64,000 nucleotides of DNA, taken from NCBI GenBank assembly GCA_963383645.1, contig OY726567.1, forward strand, positions 71,570,947-71,634,946, written 5' to 3'. Made by a program: the position numbers and the translations under genes. Positions 43,931-55,960 of this stretch are shown here, piece after piece. A model generated the notes under the pieces. The model saw only the letters and a list, made by a program, of their open reading frames with translations. It made no database searches and was not told where the DNA came from. This DNA comes from Muscardinus avellanarius. Its lineage: Eukaryota > Chordata > Mammalia > Rodentia > Gliridae. The number at the start of each line of letters is the position of its first letter. Position 1 is the stretch's first letter.

Positions 43931-44560
43931 GGGTTCTGCACTCACTGCCCTCCTGGGGCCCCAGTGCCCTGAGCACCATTCCAGCCTTTGGTCGTATTCA
44001 GAGCGCCCGAGAGGCAGGGTGGGGCACAGGAGCACACAGCCTGCTCTACATGATCACCAAGGGCCCCTGCACACTGCTGTGGCACCACAGAGCTCCAGAG
44101 ACAGGGCCACTGGCCTGGACTCTACCTCAGAGAACCTTCTTGCGTGTCTCAGGTGAACCAGTCAACTCGGATTCTGCCAAGGAGCCCAGCGCTGGACACC
44201 AGGGGACGGGCCAGCGTGAGGCTGCCTCTGCCTTCTGCTGGCACAAGCAGGGCGGAGGGCGCAGAGCCCCAGCAAAGCAGCGAACAGCGCTCAGGTCCTT
44301 GCTGCTCAGCTTGCCCTTGGGCAAGGCCACTTCTCTTTCTGAGCCTCAGGATTCTCAAATATACGCTGGGAAGTCTTCACCCCTGGAATAACCTGGCCTG
44401 GGCAGGCTGGTTAGCAGCAGAGACCCTGACACGGCCAGAGGGAGGAGACCTCAATCTCAGCCACTCCTCTCTGCTTCCAGCCCAGTTGCCCAAGTACTGA
44501 TCTCCGTGGCTGAGTATATGGCAACCTGCCACTTTGTACATACAGATGTGGGCATGTATG

Positions 44561-44561
<1 letters not shown>
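43931..44561. other. Single-copy intron
   Basis: No gene or repeat recognised over 630 bases. Confidence 0.45.

Positions 44562-44608
<47 letters not shown>
44562..44608. repeat. (GT)23 microsatellite
   Basis: Pure GT run, with GTCC units after it. Confidence 0.95.
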
Positions 44609-44610
<2 letters not shown>

Positions 44611-44619
44611 GTCCGTCCT

Positions 44620-44834
44620 TTTTGTTCTTATTTGTGTGTGATACTGAAGATTGAATCCAGGGGCATTCTATCTCTGAGATACAACCCAGCTCTGTCTTAT
44701 TTTTTGAACTGAAAGAGGGTCTAAGTTGTGGAGAGTGTCGCTACGTTGCTGAGGCTGGTGGTGTGAACCTATGATCCTCTTGTCTCAGTATCCCAAGTAC
44801 TGGGATTACAAGTGTGAGCCACCGCGCTTGTCTT
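44620..44834 (-). mobile_element. B1-dID-type SINE
   Basis: Diverged reverse-strand copy, GATACTGAAGATTGAATCCA to CCACCGCGCTTGTC. Confidence 0.85.
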
Positions 44835-45372
44835 ATGTCTTTTATCAACATATTTTTATCCGTGCATTGCAACTATACATCACGGTGAAGGTGGACATCA
44901 TAGTGAAGTAACACAGACATCACTCGGTGTATTTCCCTCCATATTCCACCCATTACCCTCTCTTCCCTCCCCACACGTGTCAGTGAGATTGGTAGTGATA
45001 TACATATATATAAACACAAAATTATTTGATATATTCCCTTCCTCGTGCCTACTTTTATCCTCCCCCAACTCCCTTCAACCATTCTCTCCCCTCATTTATC
45101 TGAAGTCCCTTTTGTTTCCTATTTTCTATCTATCACATATGAGAGAAAACATATAATCCTTGACTTTCTGCGACTGGCTGATCTCATTTAGCACAGTATG
45201 TTTCAGTTCCATCCATTTTCCTGCCAATGACATAACGCTGTTCCACATGGCTCCGTAAACTCCAGCTGTGTGTGTGTGCTGTGTTATCTGTTGAAGGACA
45301 CCTAGGTTGGTTCCATATTTGGGGCATTTTGCGTTGTGCTGCTATGGACATGGGTACAGATGTACCACTGGA
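44835..45372 (-). mobile_element. L1 3' end in reverse, squirrel-type
   Basis: Reading the plus strand, TTCCATCCATTTTCCTGCCA, CTGTTGAAGGACACCTAGGT, a TTGGTTCCATATTTGGGGCA run and TGTGCTGCTATGGACATG are the complement of the end of L1 ORF2. The AT-rich left part, with ACTATACATCACGG and CCCTCTCTTCCCTCC, is its 3' UTR. The frame is interrupted. Confidence 0.8.
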
Positions 45373-46431
45373 GTATTCTAACCCATCACCCCACCTGGGG
45401 TCCTACTGTCCCCCGGGACTGAGCCCAAGATGAGACAGAACGAAAGAAGAAAGGCCAAATAAGAGGCTTGGAAGAGGCACCATCTGAACTGGATGTGGGG
45501 CTGAGCTGGAGCTTGAGAAGCAGGCAGTAGAAATGGCCAGAAGAGAACAGAATGTTTGCAGAGGATGGACGGAGAGAACAACAGTAAGAGGGGACTGAGC
45601 ACGTGGCGGGCGTGTGAGCGGCCTCCCAGGAACTAAGGAGGCCCTCCCTTCTCGCGCGTGGTCATGTAGACGCTGCTCAGCACGCCAGTGTCAAGAGGGC
45701 ACACCAACGTGCGGCCCAGGACGTGTGGGGCCAAGGCCGCCCTCTCACCTGACGCTGTCCTCCGTGGCACTGGACCACAGTTGGGAATTCTGCCAACTCG
45801 CAGCGGTCCTTGAAGAAGAGCCATCTCCCCTCGCGCGCTTGCCACCCCCGCTTCATCAGTATTCAACGGCGACAGACTCCCCTCTTCTGCTGCCTTTTGT
45901 GCAATAGAGATAACTAACATTTCTAATCTCTGCTATCTCCCAGCTGTGAATGTTCAAGCATTTTTCCCTTTTTATTTAAAAAAATGAAATCTCATTTTAG
46001 ATTTGCAAAAGTGACAGGCACAGATCCTTACTATACTAACAATCTGCCACCCAGAGGCCAGGCGGGAGCTGCGGGCGGAAGCAGGAGCTGAGGACTGAAG
46101 GGAGAGGCCCACTCATCCTCCCTTCCAGCCCGTCAGCTGCGTCAGCGGGCGTACTCCTCCAGGAGCAGAGGCGGCTGGACCACCACCGCAGGTGAACAGC
46201 CTCCCCACAGGCTACAGGCCTCTGGGGCCTGCATCGGCCATGTCCCTGACCCCAGCACCAGCCTCGGGCAGGGAGGGGGTCACCTCCCACAAGCCATCAC
46301 TCTGTGCACCAAATAAGGAGATAATAAGAGAACATCCAGAGGACATAGGCGTCATGTGGGCTCTCCAACCATTCACATGTCCCACCTCCAAGTTGGCAGC
46401 AAGATCTCTGCAGGGAGGGGAAGCCTGCCTG
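45373..46431. other. Single-copy intron
   Basis: About 1 kb with no recognised gene or repeat. Confidence 0.45.
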
Positions 46432-46690
46432 CCCTCCCTCCCTCCCTCCCTCCCTTCCTTCTTCTTTCTTCTTTCTTTCTTTTTTTTTTTTTTTTGGTAC
46501 TAGGGGTGGAACCCAGAGGCTTTCTATCTCCAGTCTATACTCCCGGACCTATTTTATACTTTATTTGGAGACAGGGTCTCACTAAGTTGCTGAGAGCCTA
46601 AGTAGCCGAGGCTGGCTTCAAACCTGTGCGATCCTCCTGTCTCAGCCTCCAAGCGCTGGGATTATAGGCATGAGACACTGTGCCTGGCAC
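46432..46690 (-). mobile_element. B1-dID SINE, intermediate subfamily, with pyrimidine tail
   Basis: The 64-base (CCTC/CTTT)n tract 46432-46495 is the tail. The body carries GGAACCCAGAGGCTTTCTAT. Confidence 0.9.
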
Positions 46691-47031
46691 GGGAGGTCAT
46701 TTCTTACACTTCAACCTCAGCCACACAAAGCCTAACATGAACTGGGGGACACGGGTGCTAACACTGGGCCGTCGGCGGGTTAGCACAAGAGGGCAAAGCT
46801 AACCCCAGGTGACTAATGAAGCTGTAGAGATGACGCTCACAGGTTTGCAAAGGCAATCCCCAGGGACCCCAGAAGATTTCCGGTCAGGGCTGTCGGAGGG
46901 CGGCCAGTTCTGAGCTGAGTGGTGCCTCTACCCTGGGCTCTGGCATGTCTCTGGAGATCCGTGAGAGGAGGAGGCAGCATTTCAGATATGCCCTTCCTGA
47001 CAAATTAAAGAGCATGTCACAGCAGGCACTT
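46691..47031. other. Single-copy intron
   Basis: No gene or repeat recognised. Confidence 0.45.
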
Positions 47032-47222
47032 TTTTTGCTTTTGTTTTGTTTGGGGTTTGGTATTGGGGATTGAACCCCAGGACATTCTACTTTCATGCAA
47101 CACCCCACCCCTTTTTTTCTTTTGAAACAGGGTCTTGCCGAGTTGCTAAGGCTCTTTGAGCCTGTGCGCCTCCAGTCTCTGCCCCCCATGTACTGGGATT
47201 ACAGGTGTGCACCACTGTGCAA
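47032..47222 (-). mobile_element. B1-dID-type SINE
   Basis: Reverse-strand copy, GGTATTGGGGATTGAACCCC to GGTGTGCACCACTGTGC. Confidence 0.88.
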
Positions 47223-47779
47223 CAGAGGGGTACGTTTGAGTGTGAACCACCTGTTTCCCAGGGGATGGTGAGGCTCATCAGCTGGGCCTGACAGCCCTGA
47301 GGTCTCAGCGGAGGACGTGGTATGGCTTCCTGCTTGACTCCTCCCGTCCCCTGCCTCACAGCTCTCTCTGTCTCTCTTCAAAGTGCAGGCTTCTGTACTC
47401 TATGCCCAGACCCCAGAGGGCAGAGCAGCTGTCCGAGGGCCAGCATCCAGGGTACACTCCAGGCTGCAGGATTCTGGTTACAACACAGAAAACTCCTTAG
47501 AGACAGCAGAGCCCAGAGCTGAAGGCGGCGAGCAGGTGGGAAGCTGAGCGCGCCTGAGCGTCAGTCCTGGCTGCACATCACAACTTCATCTGGGCAACTC
47601 GTTCTGTTTTTATTATCATTTTAAAATAACGAATCTGGCCCTGGGGTATTCGGAGGGAGGGGAAGGAAGGGCTCAGGGCCCACCGGAAGCTTGGTGGCTG
47701 TGGACGGGCCACGGCGGTCACCTGCCTGGGTGGGTGGAGCCTCAGCACCGCCCCAGGCTTACCTTCCCTGTCCAGACTC
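47223..47779. other. Single-copy intron
   Basis: No gene or repeat recognised. Confidence 0.45.
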
Positions 47780-48085
47780 GTCTGACAACTTGACATTGGT
47801 GTTGAAGTTTTATCATTTATGTAACAGCTCAGTTATTAACGAAGTCTCATTTGCACGTGTCAGAGGAAGAGAAAAATCACCTAATTAACTACTTTCCCGT
47901 CAGCAGTGGGAAGGGGGTTGGGCTGCCAATTTGTTTCCTCGGCATTCTCCCTGCCTTTGGAAGCTGCTCCCCTTAAATGAGAAAGATTCGTAATTCTTGG
48001 TCATAAGGGACTGGAGAAATTCTCCCAATTATGGGAATGCTAAATGCACCAACTTGAATGTTGTCATTTTGCTATGTGGTCTGCC
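47780..48085. promoter_or_regulatory. Candidate conserved non-coding island
   Basis: AT-leaning, repeat-free. CAGCTCAGTTATTAACGAAG, an E-box CACGTG inside TTTGCACGTGTC, and CACCTAATTAACTAC lie within 100 bases. Regulatory role is inferred. Confidence 0.38.
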
Positions 48086-48866
48086 GTCAAGGGGAGACAC
48101 GTTCACAATTAACCTGCATCCAGGAGATGGATACTCGTTCTTCCAAAAGAAGCTGGACACCCAGTCACTGAAATGTAGGGGTGAACAGAAACGCTTTCTT
48201 CTGCTAATTTACCAGAGTGAGTCACGTGCACTGTGCTTCTCCACGAGGCCACTGGATCTGCACAAACAGGGCCACGGCTGCTTTGGTCACTACTGCAGCC
48301 TGAGTCGGCACGATACTAACACCTGAAAAATGTGCTGGACAAGAATGACAGAGAACATGGGCTTTGTGCTCAGAGCTGATTCTTCCAGGAACAGTGAGCG
48401 GATGACACCTCCTGGCTGATCTCTGCCCCCCACCCTCCCGTCTAATGCACGACTGAGAGTCTGCCCATAGGACAAGACTTAAATAAGGTGGGATGGAGCG
48501 ATGGCAGCATGATGCCTGGCCACAAGAGGGGGCCTCTTGGTAGAGAGCAAGCCTTTTCTCTATGTCCATCAGCAGCTCAACCCTGACGCCACTGTCACCA
48601 CCACCATCCCCACTATCAACCCTGCCATCATCTGTTAAGGCTTGGCTCCCTAGAGGAGCTCGGTTATGTTCAGAGGTGAGAAGATTAAGTCAGGATGGTT
48701 CTCAGCTCATCAGTGAATGAATCCATTGTAATGGATTTTCTGGGTGGTAACATGGGCAGGTGGAGTGTGGCTGAAGAAGGGGTCCCTGGAGGTGTGGCCC
48801 CAGGGACTATGCATGTGTCCTTGTTGCTCTCTTCTCTTGTTTCTGCTCCATGTTGGGAGAGCAGGG
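48086..48866. other. Single-copy intron
   Basis: No gene is recognised. CCACCATC-type low-complexity DNA begins to appear near 48590. Confidence 0.45.
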
Positions 48867-49660
48867 CATCTTCACCACTGTCTCCATTGTCATCGTCCTC
48901 ACCATCACCACCATCAGCATCCTCACCACCTCCACCACCATTGTTATTACTAATGCCATCTTCACCACCATCAACACTGTCATCATCATCCTTACCACCA
49001 TCACCATCCTCACCATCACCACCATCAGCATCCTCACCACCTCCATCACCATTATTACTATTGCCATCTTCACCACCATCAACACTGTCATCATCATCCT
49101 TACCACCATCACCATCCTCACCATCACCACCATCAGCATCCTCACCACCTCCACCACCATTGTTATTACTATTGCCATCTTCACCACCATCAACACCATC
49201 ATCAACACTGTCATCATCCTTACCACCATCAGCATCCTCACCACCTCCACCACCATTGTTATTACTATTGCCATCTTCACCACCATCAACACTGCCGTCA
49301 TCATCCTTACCACCATCACCACTATTGTTCCACTGTTACCATTTTCATCACCACCTTCACCACCATCAACACTGTCATCATCACCCTTATCACCAGCACC
49401 ACCATCATCACCGCTGTCACCATCCTCACCACCATAAACAGCATCACCACCATCCTTATCACCATCCTGACCACTCACCATCACGATGATTGTCATCATC
49501 CTCACCATCCATCATGACCATGCTACATCACGGCCACTGTCTCCACCATCACCATCCTCCCCACCATGCTCATCTTCACCGCCATCCGCCTTACCACCTG
49601 GTCTCACCATTGTCACCACCACCACACCCATCTTCACTACCACATCAGCACAATCATGGA
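48867..49660. repeat. Higher-order CCATCA-rich minisatellite
   Basis: A GCCATCTTCACCACC unit start recurs at about 48955, 49063, 49174 and 49270 (periods 108, 111, 96), with a variant at 48867. Each unit is built from CACCATCAT/CACCACCAT sub-repeats. Beyond about 49330 only the trinucleotide-like texture persists. Frames of 195-264 codons through it (Thr/Ile, Ser/Pro or Met/Val-rich) are products of the repeat and not genes. Confidence 0.93.
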
Positions 49661-50135
49661 CACTTGCATTCCAGAGACACGTTCTGAAGATGGCATCTCC
49701 ATCTGTGCCCTCCTCGATCTGAGGCAGGCTGAGGGTGCAGAAAGACCCTCCTCCTTATTAACGGAAGACAAGTGTACAGAACCCATTCACAGAGCTGCAC
49801 GCCTTCTAACACATCAGCTCCTCAAAAGGAAGGCAATGCCTCACGTTTCCAGGACAAATGCTGGCTTTCATCTGCGTGTCTACCTGGTCACACTCCTGCT
49901 TGGGGCTCTTGTGTTCTGACTCGCGTCTCTGCACTTGATTTCACACCTCCCAGAGGACCTGGCTCTGGACCTTGGCTCAGTGCCAACTCCCTCCCGGAGG
50001 ACATGCTCAGTGAAGGCAGGGAACATCTGTGGTAGGCAGAAATGCTTGATATTTCTGACTGAGGACACGAGTGGCCGAGTGGGTAAGAGGAGAAGGAGAT
50101 GGGGAAGAGATGGACCACGTTCAAGAGGCTGTGCA
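49661..50135. other. Single-copy intron
   Basis: No gene or repeat recognised. Confidence 0.45.
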
Positions 50136-50373
50136 GCCCAGCATGGTGGAACACACTTGTAATCCTGGCACCTAGGAGGCTCAGACAAGAGGGTCACAGG
50201 TTTGCTAACAGCCACAGCATCTTAGTGAGGCCCTCCACAACTTAGTGAGGCCCTGCTCCAAATAAAAAATAAAATAGGGCTGACGGTGTTACTCAGAGGT
50301 AGAATGTCCCTGGGATCAGTCCCCTAGAACCACCAGAAAAAAAAAAAAGAAAGAAAAAAGAAAAAAGAAAAAA
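50136..50373 (+). mobile_element. B1-dID-type SINE
   Basis: Full copy with an A/AAAAG tail. Confidence 0.88.
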
Positions 50374-50383
50374 TGCTCCTCTC

Positions 50384-50569
50384 AGCAGGGCATGGTGAAG
50401 CAGACCTATAATCTCAGTACTTGGGAAGCTGAAACAGGAGGATCATAGGTTCTAGGACAGCTACAGCAAGTAGTGAGACCCTGTTTCAAAATAAAACTGG
50501 GCAGGGGCTATAGCTCAGAGGTAGAAAACCCTTGGTTCCAATCCAGGGTACCAAAAAAAAAAAAAAAAG
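50384..50569 (+). mobile_element. B1-dID-type SINE
   Basis: Second same-strand copy, GCAGGGCATGGTGAAGCAGA to GGGTACC plus an A-run. Confidence 0.88.
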
Positions 50570-51599
50570 AGGGTGCCCTCCCTACAGGTCTCATAAAGCA
50601 AGGGCTCACCGCCTCCCACGGTACGTGAAACAGGTCAGGGCAGCGGGAGCAGGACAGGCAGCATGGCACAGCTCCCCACCAGGTGGACCTGAAGGCCCCG
50701 AATGAGTTCCGTGACTCCAGCCCCTTGCAGGAGCTGCACACCCCAGACAGACATACAGACTGGGCCCCAGGGACCACCAAGAAGAGACAGTAAGAGGCAT
50801 GCAGATGGGCTGCCTGGTCCCACCCTGGCTGCCACACTGATGGCAGGCACTGCCCCTCATGTCCAGGGCCAACAGAAAGCTCAAGGCAGACTGGCGGTGT
50901 CACACCGTGGTAGGGGAAGGGAGGGGGGAAACCACCACACATCCCTACCTCTGCTCACAGGTCATAAAACGCCTCCACCTCACAGAAAGAGAAAAGGGAC
51001 CCCCATAGAGAGAGCGTGACACACAGCCAGCGTCTAAAATCAGCCTCTGCAGCCTGAGCAAGGGCGTCTCCAGCCAGAGGGCAGTCAGATCAGAGCCCTG
51101 CAGGCAACTGCACTGACAGGCAACACAAGGTTCCTTAGGTCTGATAGCCAGAAAGCCAGACTGAAACCGATGCAACCAGGTCTCCACATTGGGGACCAGG
51201 ACGGGGACAGAGCAGAGCCAACCACCACCCAGAGGCACTTGGAGACCCACCTGCAGAGGTGGAGCCAGCGGCCTGAGCGAGACCACCCAGGCCAAGAAGG
51301 CAGATGGACCCACTCCCCAGAGACGTACAGGGCGGCAGCCTCTAGGCACCAGCCCGTGGAGAGAGCCAGTCACAGGCGACGAGCTGACAGACCAGGGTCA
51401 GTCTGCCACGTGGAGGGGCCTGTTGCTTGAGACCCTCAGTCATACGTCAGATACACAAGTGCCTCTTGGAGGCAGCGCTGGCACTCGGTGACACAGACAC
51501 CACACCGTTCCTCCAGGAGAGGGCTGGGACTTGAGACAAGGAACGTGGGCAGCGAGGAGGGCCACGGGACATGCTGTCTGCGGCAAAAGCTCCCCTTGC
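50570..51599. other. Single-copy GC-rich intron
   Basis: Repeat-free for 1 kb. Overlapping frames on both strands match nothing. Confidence 0.5.
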
Positions 51600-51790
51600 A
51601 GCCGGCTTTCTGGTTTAAATGAATTTACTCCTCGTTAAATTCTTAACCTGAAAACATAACTGTTTTGTGCTGACATGCCTCATTTTGACACCCCTAATGC
51701 CTCCTCTGCGAAAGGCGTCACCGCCAAATCCCACTTTAATTACCCGAGCTTGGGTCACATGAATCATCTCAGCTCCCGGCAGGCCAGGCC
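51600..51790. promoter_or_regulatory. Candidate conserved non-coding island
   Basis: An abrupt AT-rich island in GC-rich surroundings, with TGGTTTAAATGAATTTACTC, CCCCTAATGCC and CACTTTAATTACCCGAG. Homeodomain-type cores are dense. Regulatory role is inferred. Confidence 0.4.
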
Positions 51791-53463
51791 TGCGGCTGCT
51801 CTGCTTCCAACACAAGATGCAAATGGCAGGAGTCGTCCCCAGGCTCTGGGACCACCTGAGCCCGGGAAAGGGACTGCACAACCTCCCAAGTATTCAAACA
51901 ATGGTGATGGGCGAGAACAGGTGCCAAGCGCAAGAGAAAGGGAGGGAGGGACCCTTCAGAAAGGTCACCCGGTGGTGAGAAGCCAACCCGGGCCCCGCAG
52001 CCTGGGGGGGCCTCACTGTCTCTCTGAGACCACACACTTGCTGCAGCAGTGGCAGAGCGCAGACAGGGACGGGAGGTCTCTGACAACAGCTACTGACAAA
52101 GGGAACAAGCAGATGTGATAGCCAGCAAGGACCCAGAAGAGATAAGCCTGAGCAGGGAGGCAGGTGGGGCCACCTAACGCACAGGGAAGGAGGCCCGCCA
52201 CGCAGCAGGGCCCCAGCCCCTTCCAAGGCCTGGTGCTGGGAGCTGGGTCCTCTGTTCCAGAACACCTGCAGCTCCTCTCTGCAGGATCAGTGGCCTTGGG
52301 TAGAAGGTGAGTTGCCCAGGCCTCTCCCCTGAGGTCTACGTGTCACTCTCTCACTCTGATCCGTCCCTGCTGGCACTGCTCCTTGGACCGTTACCAAGGT
52401 GGTGACATTTGCTCGCGTCCCATCCCGGGGACATCGTTAGGCCTCTGGTGAACACCTGTGCAGCCTTGTGGGATCTCCTGAGCACGTGGCCCCAGACTAA
52501 CGCTCCAAAGGATGGACTGCTGGGCACCCCTCTGCCAGGAAGGGAGGCGAGAAGGCACAGCACGCCCGCCCTGCCCCTCTCCAGATCACCGCCAGTTGGA
52601 TGACAAGCGGGCCTTCACCTGTGCCCTTGGTGAGCTCATGCAAGAAGTCTGGCGCCATGTTTTGGAGAGGAGGAGTCCTTCTTTGTAGCCATTAGGTACC
52701 CAAACGAAACCAAAAAAAGAAGGGTGTCTGTGGTCCCCTTCTGTAGTTAACAAGGGATGGCAGCTGACCTTCACTCTGTCAGGGAACACCTCAATCATGA
52801 CTTCTCTGGCCCCGGCTGGGCTCTCTCAGCTGGGGAGATGCTCACTCTTGCAGCCCACAACAGGCTCTCGATGCAGTCTCTACCTGGAGTCGGGATGAAG
52901 TGTGCCAGCCCTCCCCACGAGCCCTGTCTGACTGGAAGAGGTGGCCAGTGCAGGAGGCTGAGCATCCTCTCCAAGGGCCGGCCGGCACTGCGGTCCCTGG
53001 TGGGAGGCCCAGGCCCCAGGGCTGGTTCCTGGGGAAGAAAAGGGCCCCGTGCACATACCATCATGCTCAGTGCCTGGCGAGCTGCAACACCCAGTTCCCT
53101 GGACAGCTAGAAACGTTAGGGAATCGCAGAGCACCTGGAAGCCTAAACGGAGGCCGGGCCCAAGTCCCTCACACTGAAGGCAAGGCTGGGCTCATACCCA
53201 GCGGGGTGAGTCTCTGGGAAGGGACAAGTCACAGGGAGTAAGCTTAAGCTACAAGGCAGTGGCTGGTGGCAGGAAACCCTGAGGAGACAGTCCTGGGGAT
53301 GAGCAAGAGACGCGGAGGACCACCTAGTCAATATAGCAACGGTCTCTGTTCCTCTGCCACAACCCCTGAACTTCCAACAGCCTCCACTGTGGCCCGTGTT
53401 CACACACACCCATCAGTGGCTTTCTCTCCAGCCTAAAACATGTGTGTTTCTCCAGGTTTTACT
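51791..53463. other. Single-copy GC-rich intron
   Basis: About 1.7 kb without recognised repeats or genes. Confidence 0.5.
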
Positions 53464-53688
53464 CTTTTTTTTTTTTTTTTTTTTTTTTTTGTACTGGGGA
53501 TTGAATCCAGGGGCATTTCTACCTCTGAGCTATAACCTCAGCCCTGTTTTATTTTTTATTTTCAAGCAGAGTCTCACTAACTGCTGAAGATCTTGCTAAA
53601 TTGCTGAGACTGACCTCAAATCTGCAATCCTCCTGTCTCAGCCTCCCAAGTAATGGGGATTACAGGTATGCACCATCACATCTGGCTG
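53464..53688 (-). mobile_element. B1-dID-type SINE
   Basis: Reverse-strand copy with a 27-base T tail, to CACCATCACATCTGGCT. Confidence 0.92.
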
Positions 53689-53935
53689 GGATTGCTCCTC
53701 TTAATACTGATCTAAATCACGTCATGGCCATATTTCCAGTCTCTACAAGGCCAGCCGCCGCGGTCACCCCAGTGCTGGCTGCTTCCTTGAGTCGCTCGCT
53801 CGCTGCTCAGACAGGACCTGCCCGCGGCCCCTCTGTGGTCCAGCATCCTCCTCACACCCTACTCTTTCTCAGCACCCAGGTACTTCTTACACAGTACTTT
53901 CCACAAGGTTTGTCCCTTTTTTTCTCTCTCTCTTT

Positions 53936-54010
53936 GCAGTGCTGGGGATTAAATCCAGAGTCTCGCACATGCTAAACACACACTCTCCCACTGAGCTACA
54001 CCCTAACCCT
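53936..54010 (-). mobile_element. Free-standing ID element
   Basis: Complement of the ID body: GCAGTGCTGGGGATTAAATC, TGCTAAACACACACTCTCCC and ACTGAGCTACACCCTAACCC. Confidence 0.85.
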
Positions 54011-54459
54011 TTCCCAAACTGCCTTTTGCATTTTTCTGTATTCTCTCCTTAGAAAACAGGAGAGGTGGGGTGGAGGATGGATGGACGGACGGGAACGGTG
54101 CTGGGTGAAAACACATCATCTCGGCGGCTGCCCCAGGACTGCAATCGGCACCTGTGGGTTTCGGGTTGATGCTTCTACCGGACACCGCCCAGGTTGGAGT
54201 ACCAGCCACACAGCAGCCCTCCACGCACCATGGCGACAGCAGCCAGGCCTGGGGCTCTCGGACTAGGCACCACCCAGGTGGGCAGAAATCACCAATTTTA
54301 AAACACGCTGGCAAAACCCCAAAGTGGATCTGTTTAAGATACAAGCAAGCACCGGGGATTTTCATTATTTACAACGACATCTCCGCTGAGACAGAACAAA
54401 CTTGGGGCTGCAGCGGATCCGCTGGGTGGGCCTGGAGTCCGCCCTGCGCGGCTATTCAG
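54011..54459. other. Single-copy intron
   Basis: No gene or repeat recognised. Confidence 0.45.
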
Positions 54460-54840
54460 CCTCCCTCTCCTGGGCGCACCAGGCTAATTGGCATTTCATC
54501 CCGCATTGTGTCTCAGAAAGGAACAAGGTGCAATTATGGCGGTGCGCGCGCTCCGGCACTGCTTTAATTCATGTCTTTCATCGCCGCGTCAGAATGAGCA
54601 CAGATGTTCCATTGGAGGACAGGGAGGATGATGAGCGGCTTTCAAATGACACTTTTTTAGTTTAAAACTTTATTTAAGATAAAAAGTTATTTAAGTGGAA
54701 TTTACACACAGTGTTTTCTCCCTTTGTTTTACTCGCTCCGGGGCATTAACTTTCAAAGGCTGGTTCCGCTTAATTTGATTTTTCATTTTCAAATGAACAT
54801 CTGTGTTTAGGTCTAAAAAGCTCTTTGTTTAAGCATACAG
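54460..54840. promoter_or_regulatory. Candidate conserved non-coding island (strongest)
   Basis: Repeat-free for 380 bases. Sites include AGGCTAATTGGC, GGTGCAATTATGGC, GCTTTAATTCATG, CGCTTAATTTGATT and two SOX-type CTTTGTTT (54721 and about 54821). CpGs are retained in GCGCGCGCTC and CATCGCCGCGTC. This mixture is typical of conserved developmental enhancers. No open frame of note crosses it. Function is inferred. Confidence 0.45.
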
Positions 54841-55115
54841 AGCCAGAAAGGGTCCGCACAAAGCCTCCTCTATCAACACTTGATTACCAGGAAGGCCCGC
54901 TTCACTGGGGGCCAGGGCTCGCAGGGCGGTGCGTCTGCCTCGCCTCATGCGCGAGCTCGCGCTCTCTCTGGCATCTACGGAACTTTGTCTCCGTCCGTGC
55001 TGGGCACTGCAAAGGGGCCCCCAGGGTAACTGCTCAGCCCCAGCGTCTCCTTCCTAGGTAGAGACTTGGCAGAGATGGCTGACAGAGTGGATCCCCCCAA
55101 AACCAATTTCCAATT
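54841..55115. other. Single-copy intron
   Basis: Short CG-containing stretch (CGCGAGCTCGCGCTC inverted-looking core near 54950). No gene seen. Confidence 0.45.
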
Positions 55116-55365
55116 CTTCCAACCAAATTCTTTTTTTTTGGGGGGGGGTGGTACTGGGGTTCCTGGAAGCCCTTCTACCTCTGGCTACATTCCCACGGGC
55201 TACACTCCCAGACCTATTTTTATACTTTTTTTTAGTGTGGAAACAGGGTCTCTTAAGCCAGTGCGCGGGGCTGGCTTCAAACCTGCGCGATCCTCCTGTC
55301 TCTGCCTCCCAAGCGCGGGGATTACAAGCGTGCGCCACCACGCCCGGCTCTTCCAACCAAATTCT
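55116..55365 (-). mobile_element. Young B1-dID SINE with 16-bp target duplication
   Basis: CTTCCAACCAAATTCT at 55116-55131 and 55350-55365 flanks a box-B-replaced copy. Its ID half contains a 14-base internal duplication (CTACATTCCCACGGGCTACA). Confidence 0.96.
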
Positions 55366-55527
55366 AATTCTTCCTTCCAAGAGCACAAGCCTCTGAGCAG
55401 CTCCCGGGAGATGCAGGGCCACCATAGGCAAGTGCCCACAAACTTCCAGTCACTTCTCAGGTGTTCCAGGGCCCACCGTGCCCTTCCGTGACCCAGAGCC
55501 CCCAGCTCCTGAGTATTCTGAGTCACT

Positions 55528-55960
55528 TTTTATTTGGGGGGGGGGGGTGTTGAGCCCAAGGCCACTGTACCTCTGAGCTAAACCCCAGCCATATTTTATT
55601 TTGTTTTTTTGTTGTTGTTGGGTTTTTTGTTTTTTTTTTTGCGGGTCTGGGGATGGAACCCAGGGGCATTCGACCTCCAAGCTACACCACCTGCCCTAAT
55701 TTTTATTCTTTATTTTGAAACTGGGTCTCACTGAGTTGCAGAGGGCCTCACTAAGTAGCTGAGGCTGTCCGCGAACTGTGATCCTCCGGGTCTCAGCCTC
55801 CCGCATCCTGGGATTACAAGCGTGCGCCACCATGCCAGGCTTTATTTTTTATTTTGAAACAGTCTCACTAAGCTGCTAAGGGTCTTGCTAAGTTGCTGAG
55901 GCTTTCCTCAAACCTTCAAACTTTCTGTCTCAGCCTCCCAAGTACTGGGATTACGGGTCC
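55528..55960 (-). mobile_element. Old B1-dID SINE split by another copy
   Basis: ID half 55528-55605 and B1 half 55842-55960 belong together. The insert at 55606-55841 separates them at the T-rich linker. Confidence 0.87.
55606..55841 (-). mobile_element. B1-dID SINE nested in the older copy
   Basis: GGGTCTGGGG-type subfamily with a (GTT)n-rich tail. The junction duplication is an imprecise TATTTTATTTTG. Confidence 0.88.

Noticed and set aside
43415..44156. Ser/Leu/Pro-rich and Glu/Gly/Arg-rich proteins
   Set aside because: Translations of the pyrimidine tract, with no coding evidence.
48695..49508. Ser/Pro-, Thr/Ile- and Met/Val-repeat proteins of 195-264 codons
   Set aside because: All are readings of the CCATCA minisatellite in different frames.
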